A stretch of DNA of 64,000 nt, from positions 60,332 to 124,331 of the forward strand of contig NZ_BMQJ01000009.1 in the NCBI RefSeq assembly GCF_014648055.1, written 5' to 3'. A program made the position numbers and the translations under genes. Numbering within the stretch: the first letter of the stretch is position 1; every line of letters begins with the position of its first letter. This DNA is from Streptosporangium pseudovulgare (GTDB lineage Bacteria > Actinomycetota > Actinomycetes > Streptosporangiales > Streptosporangiaceae). This document shows positions 40,951-50,027 of this stretch, piece by piece. The notes under the pieces were generated by a model. The model did no database searches. It was not told the DNA's origin and worked only from the letters and a program-made list of their open reading frames with translations.

Positions 40951-42143
40951 TGCGCGGCCTCCAGGGGGATCGGGGTGGTACGGGGTACGGCTACCGCCGT
41001 CCCGCCGAAGGCGGGCAGGCGGAGGGTGAAGGTGGAGCCGGATCCTTCCTTGCTCCACACCGTCACCGCGCCGTTGTGGGCGGCGGCGACGTGTTTGACG
41101 ATGGCGAGGCCGAGGCCGGTGCCCCCGGTGGCGCGCGAGCGGGCGGCGTCGACGCGGAAGAACCGCTCGAAGATCCGCTCCTGGGCGCTCTCCGGGATGC
41201 CGATCCCCTGGTCGCTCACGCTGATCTCGATCGACTCGTGGTGCGGACCCACGGCGCGCGCGCTGATCACGACCCGGGTCTGCTCGGGGCTGTAGGCGAC
41301 CGCGTTGTCGATGAGGTTGCGCAGCGCGGTGACCAGGAGCTCGTCGTCGCCCCAGATCCGCAGGCCCTCGACGCCCCCGGTGACCAGGCTGATGTTCTTG
41401 GCCGCGGCGGTGGTGTTGCAGCGGTCGATGGCCTCGTGCACGGCGTCGTCGATCGGGACGGGCCCCGGGGTGGGGATGGGTTCGGCCCCCTGGATGCGGG
41501 AGAGCGTGATGAGGTCCTGGACGAGGTAGGTCAGGCGGGCGGCCTCGTGCTGCATCCGCCCGGCGAAGCGGGTGACCGCCTCGGGGTCGTCGGCGGCGTC
41601 CTGGATGGTCTCGGCGAGCAGCGACAGCGCGCCCACCGGTGTCTTGAGCTCGTGGCTCACGTTGGCGACGAAGTCGCGGCGCACCGCCTCGACCCGGCGG
41701 TGCTCGGTCTGGTCCTCGGCGAGCACGAGCACCTGGCCGTAGGAGCCCAGCGGGGCGACCCGGACCGCGAAGCAGGTGGAGTCCTGGCCGAACTTGTGCC
41801 CGGCCACCTCGATCTCGTTCTCCCGGATCTCGCCGTCCCGGCGGACCCGCCTGGCCATCGCGAGGAGCTCGGCCACCACCAGGTGGTCACCCTTGACGAG
41901 GCCGAACGCCCGGGCGGCCGAGCTGGCCCGGAGCACCCTGTCGTCCCTGTCGAGCACGACCGCCGAGGACGGCAGCACGGCCAGCACGGAGGCGACGCCC
42001 GGTGGCAGCGCACCGGGCGCGACGTCGTCCACCGGCGTCAGCACGACACGCCGTCCCTCGATGTTGTGCCGGACGACCATCACGGCCAGCGCTCCGACGA
42101 CGAAGCCGGCCAGCGCGGCCAAGCTCGCCAGCAGCTCACTCAT
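40947..42143 (-). CDS. senX3: Sensor histidine kinase SenX3/PhoR
   Basis: Membrane sensor kinase of 398 aa that phosphorylates RegX3. One or two N-terminal membrane helices (LLASLAALAGFVVGALAVMVV) are followed by a PAS-like domain (about 50-155), the HisKA box FVANVSHELKTPVGALS with phospho-His at about 165, and the ATPase domain: N box LIDNAVAYS, G1 DQGIGIP, F box ERFFRVD, G2 GGTGLGLAIVKH. ATG 42143 has AGGAGG 6 nt upstream. Divergent from phoU across the PHO box. Confidence 0.95.
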   Translation of the reverse strand: MSELLASLAALAGFVVGALAVMVVRHNIEGRRVVLTPVDDVAPGALPPGVASVLAVLPSSAVVLDRDDRVLRASSAARAFGLVKGDHLVVAELLAMARRVRRDGEIRENEIEVAGHKFGQDSTCFAVRVAPLGSYGQVLVLAEDQTEHRRVEAVRRDFVANVSHELKTPVGALSLLAETIQDAADDPEAVTRFAGRMQHEAARLTYLVQDLITLSRIQGAEPIPTPGPVPIDDAVHEAIDRCNTTAAAKNISLVTGGVEGLRIWGDDELLVTALRNLIDNAVAYSPEQTRVVISARAVGPHHESIEISVSDQGIGIPESAQERIFERFFRVDAARSRATGGTGLGLAIVKHVAAAHNGAVTVWSKEGSGSTFTLRLPAFGGTAVAVPRTTPIPLEAAQ

Positions 42144-42237
42144 GCGGTCCTCCTGTAGGCTTCACGGTCCCGATGGTAGGCGGGCGTTTTCCCCTTCAGG
42201 CAGCTCAGAGCGGCACTACAACGGCCTTTCCCGCAAT

Positions 42238-42270
42238 GTTCACTTTACGGTCGGGGTTCGTTCACCGTCG
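42238..42270. promoter_or_regulatory. PHO box: three 11-bp direct repeat units
   Basis: Units start at 42238 (GTTCACTTTAC), 42249 (GGTCGGGGTTC) and 42260 (GTTCACCGTCG), in the 11-bp direct-repeat geometry of Streptomyces PhoP sites with the GTTCAC core in units 1 and 3. It lies about 20 nt before phoU and about 95 nt from the senX3 start, able to control both. Confidence 0.7.
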
Positions 42271-42289
42271 CCCGCGTACGTTGAGGGCC

Positions 42290-42946
42290 ATGCGCGACCT
42301 CTATCACGAAGAACTCGACGCCCTCACCGACCGGCTGATCGAGATGACCCGTCTGGTGCGTTCCGGGATCTCCCGGGCCACCACCGCCCTGCTGGACTCC
42401 GATCTCCAGCTCGCGGAGAGCGTCATCTCCCAGGACGAGGAGGTCGATCGGCTCTTCGCGGAGATGGAGGCGTCGATCTTCGACCTGATGGCCCGGCAGC
42501 AGCCGGTGGCCGTCGACCTCCGCATGGTCATCGCCGCCCTGCGGATGGGCACCGACCTGGAGCGGATGGGCGACCTCGCCGAGCACGTGGCCAAGGTCGT
42601 ACGGCTGCGCCACCCGGAGTCGGCGATCCCGCCGGAGCTGCGCGCCACCATCCTGGAGATGGGGCAGGTCGCCGAACGCCTGGTCACCAAGACCGGCAGC
42701 TGCATCGCCTCGCGCGACGTGGAGTCCGCCATGGAGATGCACGGCGACGACGACGCCATGGACCGGCTGCACCGCCGGCTGTTCAAGATCCTGCTGGCCG
42801 ACGACTGGAAGCACGGCGTCGAGCCGGCCATCGACGTGACGCTGGTCGGCCGCTACTACGAGCGCTACGCCGACCACGCGGTCCGCATCGCCAACGACGT
42901 GGTCTACCTGGTGACCGGTTCCCGGCCGCAGGACGGCGTCCTGTAA
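42290..42946 (+). CDS. phoU: Phosphate transport system regulatory protein PhoU
   Basis: Peripheral cytoplasmic protein (218 aa) that links the Pst transporter to the SenX3 kinase and shuts the Pho response in high phosphate. It contains two PhoU three-helix repeats: MRDLYHEELDALTDRLIEM ... EVDRLFAEMEASIFDLMARQQPVAVDLRMVIAALRMGTDLERMGDLAEHVAK and the second ending VGRYYERYADHAVRIANDVVYLVTG, with the E/D-xxxD metal-cluster motifs. Length is typical. It is followed by a strong U-tailed terminator. Confidence 0.96.
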   Translation: MRDLYHEELDALTDRLIEMTRLVRSGISRATTALLDSDLQLAESVISQDEEVDRLFAEMEASIFDLMARQQPVAVDLRMVIAALRMGTDLERMGDLAEHVAKVVRLRHPESAIPPELRATILEMGQVAERLVTKTGSCIASRDVESAMEMHGDDDAMDRLHRRLFKILLADDWKHGVEPAIDVTLVGRYYERYADHAVRIANDVVYLVTGSRPQDGVL

Positions 42947-43035
42947 CGGAACCGCGGAACCGCAGGAACACGGAATCGGGAGCCGGTGGGCACCGTCACC
43001 GTGGAAGCCGGGAGCGGGAACACGGGATCGGGGGA

Positions 43036-43074
43036 GGGGAAGGGCCCGTCGGCGCGGCGGGCCCTTCCCCTTTT
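43036..43074 (+). terminator. Intrinsic terminator after phoU
   Basis: Thirteen-bp perfect arms GGGGAAGGGCCCG (43036-43048) and CGGGCCCTTCCCC (43058-43070) followed by TTTT, 90 nt downstream of the stop. Confidence 0.85.
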
Positions 43075-43086
43075 CCCGTGGTCTTC

Positions 43087-43180
43087 CGTGGTCTGGCTTC
43101 CGGCCGGTGGGGGCCTTTCCCGTGGTCTCGTTCCCGGCCGGTGGGGGCCCTTTCCCATGGTCTCGTTCCCGGCCGGCGGC
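43087..43180. repeat. 35-bp tandem repeat, about 2.7 units
   Basis: Units start near 43087, 43121 and 43156, each with GTGGTCT (or ATGGTCT) followed by TTCC(C)GGCCGG and a G5CC block. It lies between the phoU terminator and the gpmA stop. No gene. Confidence 0.8.
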
Positions 43181-43217
43181 GGACCGCCCCGACCGCGCCG
43201 GGGCGGCTTCTCGGGGC

Positions 43218-43961
43218 CTACCTGCCCTGGTTGGCCACGGCCTCGATGGCGGACGCGGCGGCCTCCGGGTCGAGGTACTCACCGCCCTTGACCACCGGGT
43301 GGAAGTCGTCGTCCAGCTCGTAGCGGAGCGGGATGCCGGTGGGGATGTTGAGCCCGGCGATCTCGTCGTCGCCGATCCGGTCGAGGTGCTTGACCAGCGC
43401 CCGCAGCGAGTTGCCGTGCGCGACGACCAGGACGGTACGGCCCGCCGCCAGGTCGGGGACGATCCGGTCGTACCAGTAGGGCAGCATCCGCTCGACGACG
43501 TCCTTGAGGCACTCGGTCCGCGGCATCAGCTCGCCCGGCAGCAGGGCGTAGCGCGGGTCACCGGCCTGCGAGAACTCGTCGTCGTCGGCGATCGGAGGCG
43601 GCGGGACGTCGTAGGAGCGGCGCCAGAGCATGAACTGCTCGTCACCGAACTCGGCCCGGGTCTGCGCCTTGTCCTTGCCCTGGAGCGCGCCGTAGTGACG
43701 CTCGTTGAGCCGCCAGGAGCGGTTGACCGGGAGCCAGAGCAGGTCCGCGGTGCCCAGCGCGAGGTTCGCGGTCTGGATCGCCCGGGTCAGCACCGAGGTG
43801 TGGACCACGTCGGGCCGCACCCCGGCCTCCACCAGCAGCCGCCCGCCGCGCCGCGCCTCCTCCTCGCCCTTTTCCGACAGCCCGGCGTCCACCCACCCGG
43901 TGAACAGTCCCTTGGCGTTCCATTCACTTTCGCCATGCCGCAACAGCACCAAAGTCGCCAT
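43218..43961 (-). CDS. gpmA: 2,3-bisphosphoglycerate-dependent phosphoglycerate mutase
   Basis: Glycolytic enzyme (247 aa) interconverting 3- and 2-phosphoglycerate. It carries the phospho-histidine motif [20 protein letters not shown], the substrate-contact segment [17 protein letters not shown] and the second catalytic histidine in [16 protein letters not shown]. Full length for the dPGM family. ATG 43961 has no ribosome-binding site but lies 7 nt from the -10-like TAGGCT, so it is predicted to be leaderless. Confidence 0.95.
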   Translation of the reverse strand: MATLVLLRHGESEWNAKGLFTGWVDAGLSEKGEEEARRGGRLLVEAGVRPDVVHTSVLTRAIQTANLALGTADLLWLPVNRSWRLNERHYGALQGKDKAQTRAEFGDEQFMLWRRSYDVPPPPIADDDEFSQAGDPRYALLPGELMPRTECLKDVVERMLPYWYDRIVPDLAAGRTVLVVAHGNSLRALVKHLDRIGDDEIAGLNIPTGIPLRYELDDDFHPVVKGGEYLDPEAAASAIEAVANQGR

Positions 43962-43968
43962 GCGAACA

Positions 43969-43974
43969 AGCCTA
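43969..43974 (-). promoter_or_regulatory. -10 element for leaderless gpmA transcript
   Basis: TAGGCT on the minus strand, 7 nt before the ATG. Confidence 0.6.
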
Positions 43975-43992
43975 GAGCGTGCCCGCGCCCCG

Positions 43993-44961
43993 CTACGGAG
44001 CGGCCACTGCGTCGGGGGTCCCCGGCCGCCCGGCCTCCTCATCGTCGAGGCCCGCCGGCCGCCGACCCCCCTCGTCCTCGGGACCCGCCAGCCGCTGGAC
44101 CTCCTCGTAGGAGGGGACCTCGGCGACCGGGTGGCCGCCCGCGGCGACGGCCAGCGCCGTACCCGTGACCGCGCCCAGCGCCGCGCGGAACAGCAGCGAG
44201 CCGAAGCTGATCCGCCGCACCCCCAGCTCCGCCAGCCGGGACGGCGGCACCCCCGGCTGGACGAGCACGTTCAGCGGCACCCCGGCCGCCGTGGCGAGCG
44301 TCTCCAGGTCCCGTCCGGCGGTCGCGCCCGGGACGAACACCCCGTCGGCTCCGGCGTCGACGTAGATCCGCACCCGCCGTACGGCCTCGGCGAGGGCGCC
44401 GGGCATGCCCAGCCAGAACGGGTCGGTGCGGGCGTTGACGAACAGGTGCGGCGCGCTGTCCTTGATCGCCCTGATCAGCCCCGCCTGCTCACCGGGATCG
44501 GCCAGCCGGTCACCGCGGCCGTCCTCGACGTTGACGCCCGCGATCCCCAGGGCGGCCAGGCTCCCGGCCAGTTCGGCGACCTGGACGGGCGAGCCGCCGA
44601 AGCCGTCCTCGATGTCCACCGTGACCGGGACGTTCAGGTGCGCGATCCGGCGGGCCAGCGCCAGCGTCTCGGCGCGTGTCACGCCCGCGGCGTCCGGCTT
44701 GCCCGCCGCGGCGGCCACCCCCAGGCTGGTGGTCCCCACGGCCGCGAACCCTGCCGCCGCCAGCGCTGCGGCCGAGGCGTGGTCCCAGGCGTTGGGCAGC
44801 ACCAGCGGCTCCGGGCCGTGGTGCAGCGCCCTGAAACGCTCGAACGCCGTCGCCGCGCCACCCGTCGCCTTCGCCGCTTCCGTCCCCATCGTCCTCGTAT
44901 CCCCCATCCCCGTCGCCTTCACCGATTCCGTCCCCGCTCCCGTACCCGTCGCTTTCGTCAC
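43993..44961 (-). CDS. Isocitrate lyase/PEP mutase-superfamily enzyme
   Basis: Alpha/beta-barrel C-C or C-P lyase of 322 aa. Superfamily motifs: [21 protein letters not shown], the Mg-binding [17 protein letters not shown] and [13 protein letters not shown]. The KKCGH active-site cysteine loop of true isocitrate lyases is absent, so it belongs to the PEP mutase/oxaloacetate-hydrolase-like branch with unknown substrate. GTG 44961 overlaps the P450 stop and has GAGGGGG 6 nt upstream, so it is translationally coupled to the P450. The first 45 residues are a repeat-like Thr/Gly region with three KATG words; translation might instead start at internal ATGs. Confidence 0.85.
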   Translation of the reverse strand: MTKATGTGAGTESVKATGMGDTRTMGTEAAKATGGAATAFERFRALHHGPEPLVLPNAWDHASAAALAAAGFAAVGTTSLGVAAAAGKPDAAGVTRAETLALARRIAHLNVPVTVDIEDGFGGSPVQVAELAGSLAALGIAGVNVEDGRGDRLADPGEQAGLIRAIKDSAPHLFVNARTDPFWLGMPGALAEAVRRVRIYVDAGADGVFVPGATAGRDLETLATAAGVPLNVLVQPGVPPSRLAELGVRRISFGSLLFRAALGAVTGTALAVAAGGHPVAEVPSYEEVQRLAGPEDEGGRRPAGLDDEEAGRPGTPDAVAAP

Positions 44962-46037
44962 TTCCATCCCCCTCGCCATCGCCGTACCGCCTCGACCACG
45001 CCGGCCGCCAGCGCCAGCGCGATCCGCTCGGCGGGGCAGGGCCGCGGTCCTGCCCCGAAGGTCAGGTGCCGCGGGGAACGGCCGGGCCGGAAGCGGTCCG
45101 GGTCGTCGAACACGTGCGGATCCCGGTTGGCCGCGGCCACGTCCAGCAGCACCGTCGCCCCGGCCGGGACTCCCCCGGCGGCCTGCCGTACGGCGACGCG
45201 GCGCAGCGTCCGAACCGGCGGGTCGTGGCGCAGCGTCTCGGCCAGCAGGTCCTCCACCGGACAGGGGCCGGTGTCCGCCGCCAGCGCGTTCCGGACGAGA
45301 CCGGCGGTCGCCGCGCACGCCTGGGCGAGCAGCCCGGCCAGTACGGCGAGCCGCTCCGGCTCCGGGTCGCCGAGCAGCCGCGACAGCTCGGCCAGGCCCG
45401 CGTCGGCCGCGGCGTCGTCCGGGGCGGTCTGGACGGGTGAAGCGATCTGGACAGGCGAGACGGCTTGGGCAGCCAAGGTGGCCTGGGCACGCGGAGCGCC
45501 CTGGACGGGCGAGGCGGCCTGGCCAGGTGGAGGGGTCTGAACAGGCGGAGGGGTCTGAACAGGCGGAGGGGTCTGAACAGGCGGAGGGGTCTGAACAGGC
45601 GGAGCGGTCGGAACGGGCGAGGTGGTCGGGGAGGGCGGGGTCGCGGGGGGCAGGTAGGCCGGGGCGAGGGCCGCGACCGCCCGCGCGGCCCGTGCGCCGT
45701 CCTCGGCCCGCACACCCAGCGCGACGGCCAGCACCTCGACCGGCACCAGTTCCGGGCTGGGATGCTCCGCCGCCCGCCGGAACGCCTCGGCGCGCAGCGC
45801 CCGCTCGTCCAGTCCGGCGAGCACGCGCACCGACGCGGCCCGGCGGACGGCGTGCACGGGGCCGTCGGCGAAACGGCCGACCGCGCCGCGCAGCCAGGCC
45901 ACGGTCAGCGAGAAGGGCGGTCGCGGCACGGCGGGCACGGTCAGGGCGGGATCGGCCAGGAGCGCCCGCACCTCGTCGTAACGGCTCACGACCACCGGCT
46001 GGGCCGGCCGGGCCGCGCTGTTCGGCTGAGAGGTCAT
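44958..46037 (-). CDS. Short cytochrome P450 with an internal Pro/Gln repeat insert
   Basis: P450-like protein of 359 aa. The heme ligand loop FGAGPRPCPAERIAL (F-x2-G-x-R-x-C) and the K-helix ETLR are intact, the meander region has NRDPHVFDDPDRFRPGR, and the I-helix equivalent is LLAQACAATAGL. Normal P450s are about 400 aa; here the B-to-H helix region is shortened and residues about 140-208 are a repeat-derived linker made of PPPVQT units encoded by an 18-bp array. Binding or catalysis may be impaired. ATG 46037 is 7 nt from -10-like TAGCGT. Coupled to the PEP mutase-like gene. Confidence 0.8.
   Translation of the reverse strand: MTSQPNSAARPAQPVVVSRYDEVRALLADPALTVPAVPRPPFSLTVAWLRGAVGRFADGPVHAVRRAASVRVLAGLDERALRAEAFRRAAEHPSPELVPVEVLAVALGVRAEDGARAARAVAALAPAYLPPATPPSPTTSPVPTAPPVQTPPPVQTPPPVQTPPPVQTPPPGQAASPVQGAPRAQATLAAQAVSPVQIASPVQTAPDDAAADAGLAELSRLLGDPEPERLAVLAGLLAQACAATAGLVRNALAADTGPCPVEDLLAETLRHDPPVRTLRRVAVRQAAGGVPAGATVLLDVAAANRDPHVFDDPDRFRPGRSPRHLTFGAGPRPCPAERIALALAAGVVEAVRRWRGGWK
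45421..45612. repeat. 18-bp tandem array inside the P450 gene
   Basis: Three perfect copies of an 18-mer (ACAGGCGGAGGGGTCTGA) lie at 45541-45594, flanked by near copies at 45523 and 45595 and increasingly degenerate ones back to about 45421. The array is in frame and encodes the PPPVQT-type linker. Confidence 0.9.
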
Positions 46038-46044
46038 GACACGC

Positions 46045-46050
46045 ACGCTA
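46045..46050 (-). promoter_or_regulatory. -10 element for leaderless P450 transcript
   Basis: TAGCGT on the minus strand, 7 nt before ATG 46037. Confidence 0.5.
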
Positions 46051-46168
46051 GGCGCAGAACCCTTCGGCGCCGGCCGAAACGTCCGGCGGGCCGCGGCCGG
46101 GCTTGACGGTCGGGCTCAGCGGCCGGGTTCGGCGGCCGGGCTTGACGGTCGGGCTCAGCGAACCGGGC

Positions 46169-46648
46169 TCAGCGGCCGGGTTCGGCGAACCGGGCGAACG
46201 CCCTGAGGTTGGCCAGCGACTCGCCGCGCTTGGCGCGCCACTCCCACTCGCGCCGGATCGAGGAGGCGAAGCCCAGCTCCAGCGCCCGGTCGAAACCCTC
46301 GTCCGAGTAGGTCAGCACGCAGCCCAGCAGCCGGTCGATCTCCTCCTCGGAGACCGCTGTGAGCGGCACCCGGCCGACGAGGTAGACGTCGCCGACGGGG
46401 TCGAGGGCGAAGTGCACGCCGTACATGGAGCCGTTCTTGGTCAGCAGCCAGCGGTAGAACTCGACGTGGTTCTCGTCGGGCTGGCGGCAGAAGAACGCCT
46501 CGACGTGCAGTGCCTGGTCGCCGACGATCAGCCACGTCATGGTGGCGAGCTTGTGCTGGCCGGGGAGTTTGACCAGGAAGGCCCCCGGCCGGGGCTCCTC
46601 GTAGGAGACCTCTGCGCCTTTCAGCGCCGCCTCGATCACTTCGCGCAT
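46169..46648 (-). CDS. YbjN-domain protein
   Basis: Protein of 159 aa with the type III secretion chaperone-like YbjN fold: REVIEAALKGAEVSYEEPRPGAFLVKLPG, then MTWLIVGDQALHVEAFFCRQPDENHVEFYRWLL and VYLVGRVPLTAVSEEEIDRLLG. Actinobacterial genomes keep this gene immediately downstream of mshA, as here (227 nt away, same strand). Function is unknown; chaperone or regulatory roles have been proposed for the family. No ribosome-binding site stands out before the ATG at 46648. Confidence 0.85.
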   Translation of the reverse strand: MREVIEAALKGAEVSYEEPRPGAFLVKLPGQHKLATMTWLIVGDQALHVEAFFCRQPDENHVEFYRWLLTKNGSMYGVHFALDPVGDVYLVGRVPLTAVSEEEIDRLLGCVLTYSDEGFDRALELGFASSIRREWEWRAKRGESLANLRAFARFAEPGR

Positions 46649-46756
46649 GCGTCCACCCTACGAGCCGCCCGCGAGGAGGGGTGCGACGCGGCGAGCAGGC
46701 GGACGGGACGGGGACGGCGGAAGTCGCGCCCGCCCGTCCGGCGTACGGGCGGGCGG

Positions 46757-46838
46757 GACGGCGCGGGCGGGACGGAGACGGACGGCATGGGCGGCCGGCA
46801 GACGGACGGCGCGGGCGGGACGGAGACGGACGGCATGG
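46757..46838. repeat. 34-bp direct repeat, 48-bp period
   Basis: Identical 34-mers at 46757-46790 and 46805-46838 (begin GACGGCGCGGGCGGGACGG) in the gap between mshA and the YbjN gene. The flanks hold further GACGG words. No gene in 46649-46875. Confidence 0.88.
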
Positions 46839-46875
46839 ACGGTCGGCGGGAGGCGGGATCAGCAGGAGACGGCGG

Positions 46876-48153
46876 TCAGCAGGAGACGGCGATCGGGACG
46901 CGGTGCAGGTGCGCCATCGCCCCGGCGTAGACCTCCGAGAGGCGGGCGGCGGTGGCCGACCACCCGAAGGCCGCCGCGTGGTTCACCGCGCCCGCCGACA
47001 GCGCGTCGCGCCAGGCGGGCCGGTCCACGAACCGGGTGAGCACCCGCCCCCAGTCGTGCGGGTCGTGACCCTCGACGAGCACGCCGGAGACGCCGTCGCG
47101 CACGGCGGTGCGCAGGCCTCCCACGGAGGCCGCGGCGACCGGGGTGCCGCAGGCCTGCGACTCCAGGGCGACCAGGCCGAACGACTCGTTGTGCGAGGGG
47201 ACGGCGGTGACGTCGGCCGCGCGGTACCAGTCGGCCAGTTCCGGCTGGGGCGCCGGCGGGACGATCCTGACGACGTCCTCGATGCCCAGGGAGGCGGCCA
47301 GGTCGGACAGGTACGAGGGCCGGCTCAGGCCGTTGCCGCTGAGGCCGCCGACGCAGGCGACGATGAGCGTCCGCCTGAGCGAGGGGCGCTGGGCGATCAT
47401 CCGGGCCGCGGCGCGCAGCAGCACGTCGGGGGCCTTGAGCGGCTGCACCCGGCCTACGAACAGCAGCACGTGGGCGTCGCGCGGCAGGCCGAGCCGGCGG
47501 CGGGCCGCCCTGCGGGACCCGGGCCGGAAGACGCCGAGGTTCACCCCGGGGCTGACGACGGCGACGCGGCCGGGGGCGGCGCCGTACAGGTCGACGAGCT
47601 CGCGGGCCTCGGTCGGGGTGTTGGCCACCAGGCGGTCGGCGATCTGGACGACCTGCTCCTCGCCCAGCACCCGCCCCGCGGGCTCGGGCTTGTCGTCCTC
47701 GGCCAGCAGGAGGTTCTTCACCTTGGCCATGGTGTGCATGGTGTGCACCAGCGGCACGCCCCAGCGCTCCTTGGCCAGCCAGCCCACCTGGCCCGACAGC
47801 CAGTAGTGGGAGTGGATCAGGTCGTAGCGTCCCGGGTCGTACATCGCCTCGGTGCGCAGCACGCCCGACAGGAAGGCGCAGAGCTGGCCGGGCAGGTCGC
47901 CCTTGTCGAGCTCCTCGTACGGCCCCGCGGTGATGTGGCGGACGGAGACGCCCGGGACGATCTCGGCGACCGGGGGCAGGTCACGGGCCGTCTGCCTGGT
48001 GAAGATCTCGACCTCGATCCCGAGATCGGCCAGGCGCTTGGCCACCTCCACGATGTAGACGTTCATGCCGCCGGCGTCCCCGGTCCCCGGTTGGTCCAGG
48101 GGGGACGTGTGCATGCTGATCGTCGCGACCCGGCTGACCCGCCGTCGCCTCAC
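46876..48153 (-). CDS. mshA: D-inositol-3-phosphate glycosyltransferase MshA
   Basis: First committed step of mycothiol synthesis: transfers GlcNAc from UDP-GlcNAc to inositol-3-phosphate. GT4 family, GT-B fold, 425 aa. The N-terminal [33 protein letters not shown] is characteristic of MshA; the donor-site motif is [21 protein letters not shown] with the E-x7-E pair. GTG 48153 is chosen because GGAGG stands 8 nt upstream; the frame reaches 48183 without improvement. It confirms a mycothiol-producing actinobacterium. Confidence 0.95.
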   Translation of the reverse strand: MRRRRVSRVATISMHTSPLDQPGTGDAGGMNVYIVEVAKRLADLGIEVEIFTRQTARDLPPVAEIVPGVSVRHITAGPYEELDKGDLPGQLCAFLSGVLRTEAMYDPGRYDLIHSHYWLSGQVGWLAKERWGVPLVHTMHTMAKVKNLLLAEDDKPEPAGRVLGEEQVVQIADRLVANTPTEARELVDLYGAAPGRVAVVSPGVNLGVFRPGSRRAARRRLGLPRDAHVLLFVGRVQPLKAPDVLLRAAARMIAQRPSLRRTLIVACVGGLSGNGLSRPSYLSDLAASLGIEDVVRIVPPAPQPELADWYRAADVTAVPSHNESFGLVALESQACGTPVAAASVGGLRTAVRDGVSGVLVEGHDPHDWGRVLTRFVDRPAWRDALSAGAVNHAAAFGWSATAARLSEVYAGAMAHLHRVPIAVSC

Positions 48154-48258
48154 GGACACCACCTCCGAAAACGCTTTAACCACTCAATACTTCGCAACAT
48201 TCCCAGCATCCGGACTCCCCGGAAGCGCCGGTGAACCGCCCTGGCAGGATGGGACGCC

Positions 48259-48996
48259 ATGAGGAAGACAGCGGTCGTCACGGGTGCAAGCAGCGGGATC
48301 GGCGCGGCCACGGCGCGCCGGCTGGCCGCCGAGGGGTTCGACGTGGTGGCGGGCGCGCGGCGCCGCGACCGGCTCGACGACCTCGCCGCCGAGGTGCCGG
48401 GGATCCGCCCGGTGACCCTGGACGTGACCTCCCAGGAGTCGGTGGACGAGCTCGCCGCCTCACTCGACCGCTGCGACGTCCTGGTGAACAACGCGGGCGG
48501 CGCGATCGGCCTCGAACCGGTGGCCGGCGCCGACGTGGCCGACTGGCAGCGGATGTACGACGTCAACGTGCTCGGCTCGCTCCGGCTGACCAGGGCCCTG
48601 CTGCCCCGCCTGATCGAGTCGGGCGACGGCGTGCTGCTGATGCTCACCTCGGTGGCCGGGCTGGTCTCCTACGAGGGCGGCGGCGGTTACGTCGCGGCCA
48701 AGCACGCCCAGAGCTCGATGGCCGAGGTGCTGCGGCTGGAGCTGTGCGGCGAGCCGGTCCGGATCGTCGAGGTGGCCCCGGGGATGGTGCACACCGAGGA
48801 GTTCTCGCTGAACCGCTTCCGGGGTGACTCCGCCGCCGCCGGCCACGTCTACCAGGGCGTCCCCGACCCCCTGTCGGCCGACGACGTCGCCGACGCCATC
48901 GCCTGGTGCGTCACCCGCCCCGCCCACGTGAACATCGACCGGCTGGTCATCCGGCCCCGCGCCCAGGCCGCCCAGCACAAGGTCCACCGCGTCTGA
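48259..48996 (+). CDS. NADP-dependent short-chain dehydrogenase
   Basis: Classical SDR of 245 aa, YdfG-like. Coenzyme loop VVTGASSGIGAATARRL, Arg-rich GARRRDRLDDL after beta-2 suggesting NADP preference, DVLVNNAGGAIG, and the catalytic Ser (LTSVAG) and Y-x3-K (YVAAK). ATG 48259. It is divergent from mshA and overlaps nothing; the methyltransferase follows at 2 nt, so the two form an operon. Substrate unknown; housekeeping SDRs of this type act on serine/allothreonine or other 3-hydroxy acids. Confidence 0.9.
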   Translation: MRKTAVVTGASSGIGAATARRLAAEGFDVVAGARRRDRLDDLAAEVPGIRPVTLDVTSQESVDELAASLDRCDVLVNNAGGAIGLEPVAGADVADWQRMYDVNVLGSLRLTRALLPRLIESGDGVLLMLTSVAGLVSYEGGGGYVAAKHAQSSMAEVLRLELCGEPVRIVEVAPGMVHTEEFSLNRFRGDSAAAGHVYQGVPDPLSADDVADAIAWCVTRPAHVNIDRLVIRPRAQAAQHKVHRV

Positions 48997-48998
48997 CG

Positions 48999-49835
48999 AT
49001 GGCGAACCCGGTCGGGGAGATCACCAGGGGGACCACGGGCCACAACCGGCTGCGGCGGGTGGACCGCTGGACCATCGCCGCCTGCGGGCGGCTCCTGCGG
49101 TCGGCGGACCGCCCGCTGGTGGTCGACCTGGGCTACGGGGCCTCGCACGTCACGACCCTGGAGTTGTTCGGGCGGCTGCGCGCGGTCTGCCCGTCGGTCG
49201 AGGTCGTCGGGGTGGAGATCGACCCGGCCCGGGTGGCGGCGGCCAGGCCGTACGAGCGGCCGGGGCTGTCCTTCAGGCTCGGCGGCTTCGAACTGCCGGT
49301 GGGCAGGCCGCCGCTGCTGGTGCGGGCCTTCAACGTGCTGCGGCAGTACGGCGAGGCCGAGGCGTGGGAGCACTGGGCGCTGCTGCGGAGCCGGATCGCG
49401 CCCGGCGGGATGATCGTCGAGGGCACCTGCTCGGAGGTGGGGCACCGCGCGACCTGGGTGGGGCTCGACGAGCACGGCCCGCGGACGCTGACCCTCGCGG
49501 CGCGGTTCGACGCCTTCGACCGCCCCTCCGATCTCGCCGAGCGGCTGCCCAAGACGCTGATCCACCGCAACGTCCCCGGCGAGCCCGTCCACGCCTTCCT
49601 GCGCGACTTCGACCGGGCCTGGGCGGTCAACGCCGCTCTCGGCGCCCACGGCGCGCGGCAGCGCTGGATCGCCGCCGCCCGGACGCTCGCCGCGGCCTGG
49701 CCGGTGACCGTGCGCCCGCCGCTCGGCGGCGAGGGCCGCTGGCGGCTCGGCGAGCTGACCCTCGACTGGGCGGCGGTCGCCCCCCGGAACCCGTTCCGGC
49801 CCCCGGAACCCCCGGCCGATGTCCGGAACCCGTGA
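48999..49835 (+). CDS. Class I SAM-dependent methyltransferase-like protein
   Basis: Rossmann-fold protein of 278 aa. The SAM-binding motif I is LVVDLGYGASHVTTLELFGRL and motif II is VEVVGVEIDPARVAAARPYERPGLSF, supporting SAM binding. The middle (FNVLRQYGEAEAWEHWALLRSRIAPGGMIVEGTCSEVGHRA) fits motif IV to VI. Its genomic pairing with the SDR (2-nt gap) suggests joint expression. Acceptor unknown. The C-terminus becomes Pro-rich (FRPPEPPADVRNP). Confidence 0.82.
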   Translation: MANPVGEITRGTTGHNRLRRVDRWTIAACGRLLRSADRPLVVDLGYGASHVTTLELFGRLRAVCPSVEVVGVEIDPARVAAARPYERPGLSFRLGGFELPVGRPPLLVRAFNVLRQYGEAEAWEHWALLRSRIAPGGMIVEGTCSEVGHRATWVGLDEHGPRTLTLAARFDAFDRPSDLAERLPKTLIHRNVPGEPVHAFLRDFDRAWAVNAALGAHGARQRWIAAARTLAAAWPVTVRPPLGGEGRWRLGELTLDWAAVAPRNPFRPPEPPADVRNP

Positions 49836-49986
49836 CCGGCCGCCCGGGAGGCCCCGGCCGCTCCCGAGGCCCCGGACCGCCCTTCCGCGCCCGGAGATCC
49901 GGGGCGCCCTCCCCGGAGCCCCGGGCCGATCACCTCGAAGCCGGAAACCCTGACGGGAAGGCCACTTCCGCGTGACTCGACAACCC

Positions 49987-50020
49987 GTAGTACTACCCCT
50001 GGTGGTGCGGGAGCTAGGCT
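49987..50020 (+). promoter_or_regulatory. BlaI-type promoter/operator (GTAGTACTAC), leaderless start
   Basis: GTAGTACTAC (49987-49996) is a perfect palindrome overlapping the -35 position of a promoter with -10 TAGGCT (50015-50020). The GTG of blaI is 7 nt after the -10. The layout fits autorepression of a BlaI/M56 operon. Confidence 0.6.
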
Positions 50021-50027
50021 GGTTCCC

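Noticed and set aside
43993..45318. 441-aa version of the PEP mutase-like protein
   Set aside because: The additional N-terminal 118 codons lie antisense-free but out of frame over the P450 coding region and are Arg/Gly/Pro-rich. The GTG at 44961 with a ribosome-binding site and stop overlap is better.
45421..45612. Possible CRISPR array
   Set aside because: The 18-bp units are contiguous with no spacers and form an in-frame part of the P450 gene.
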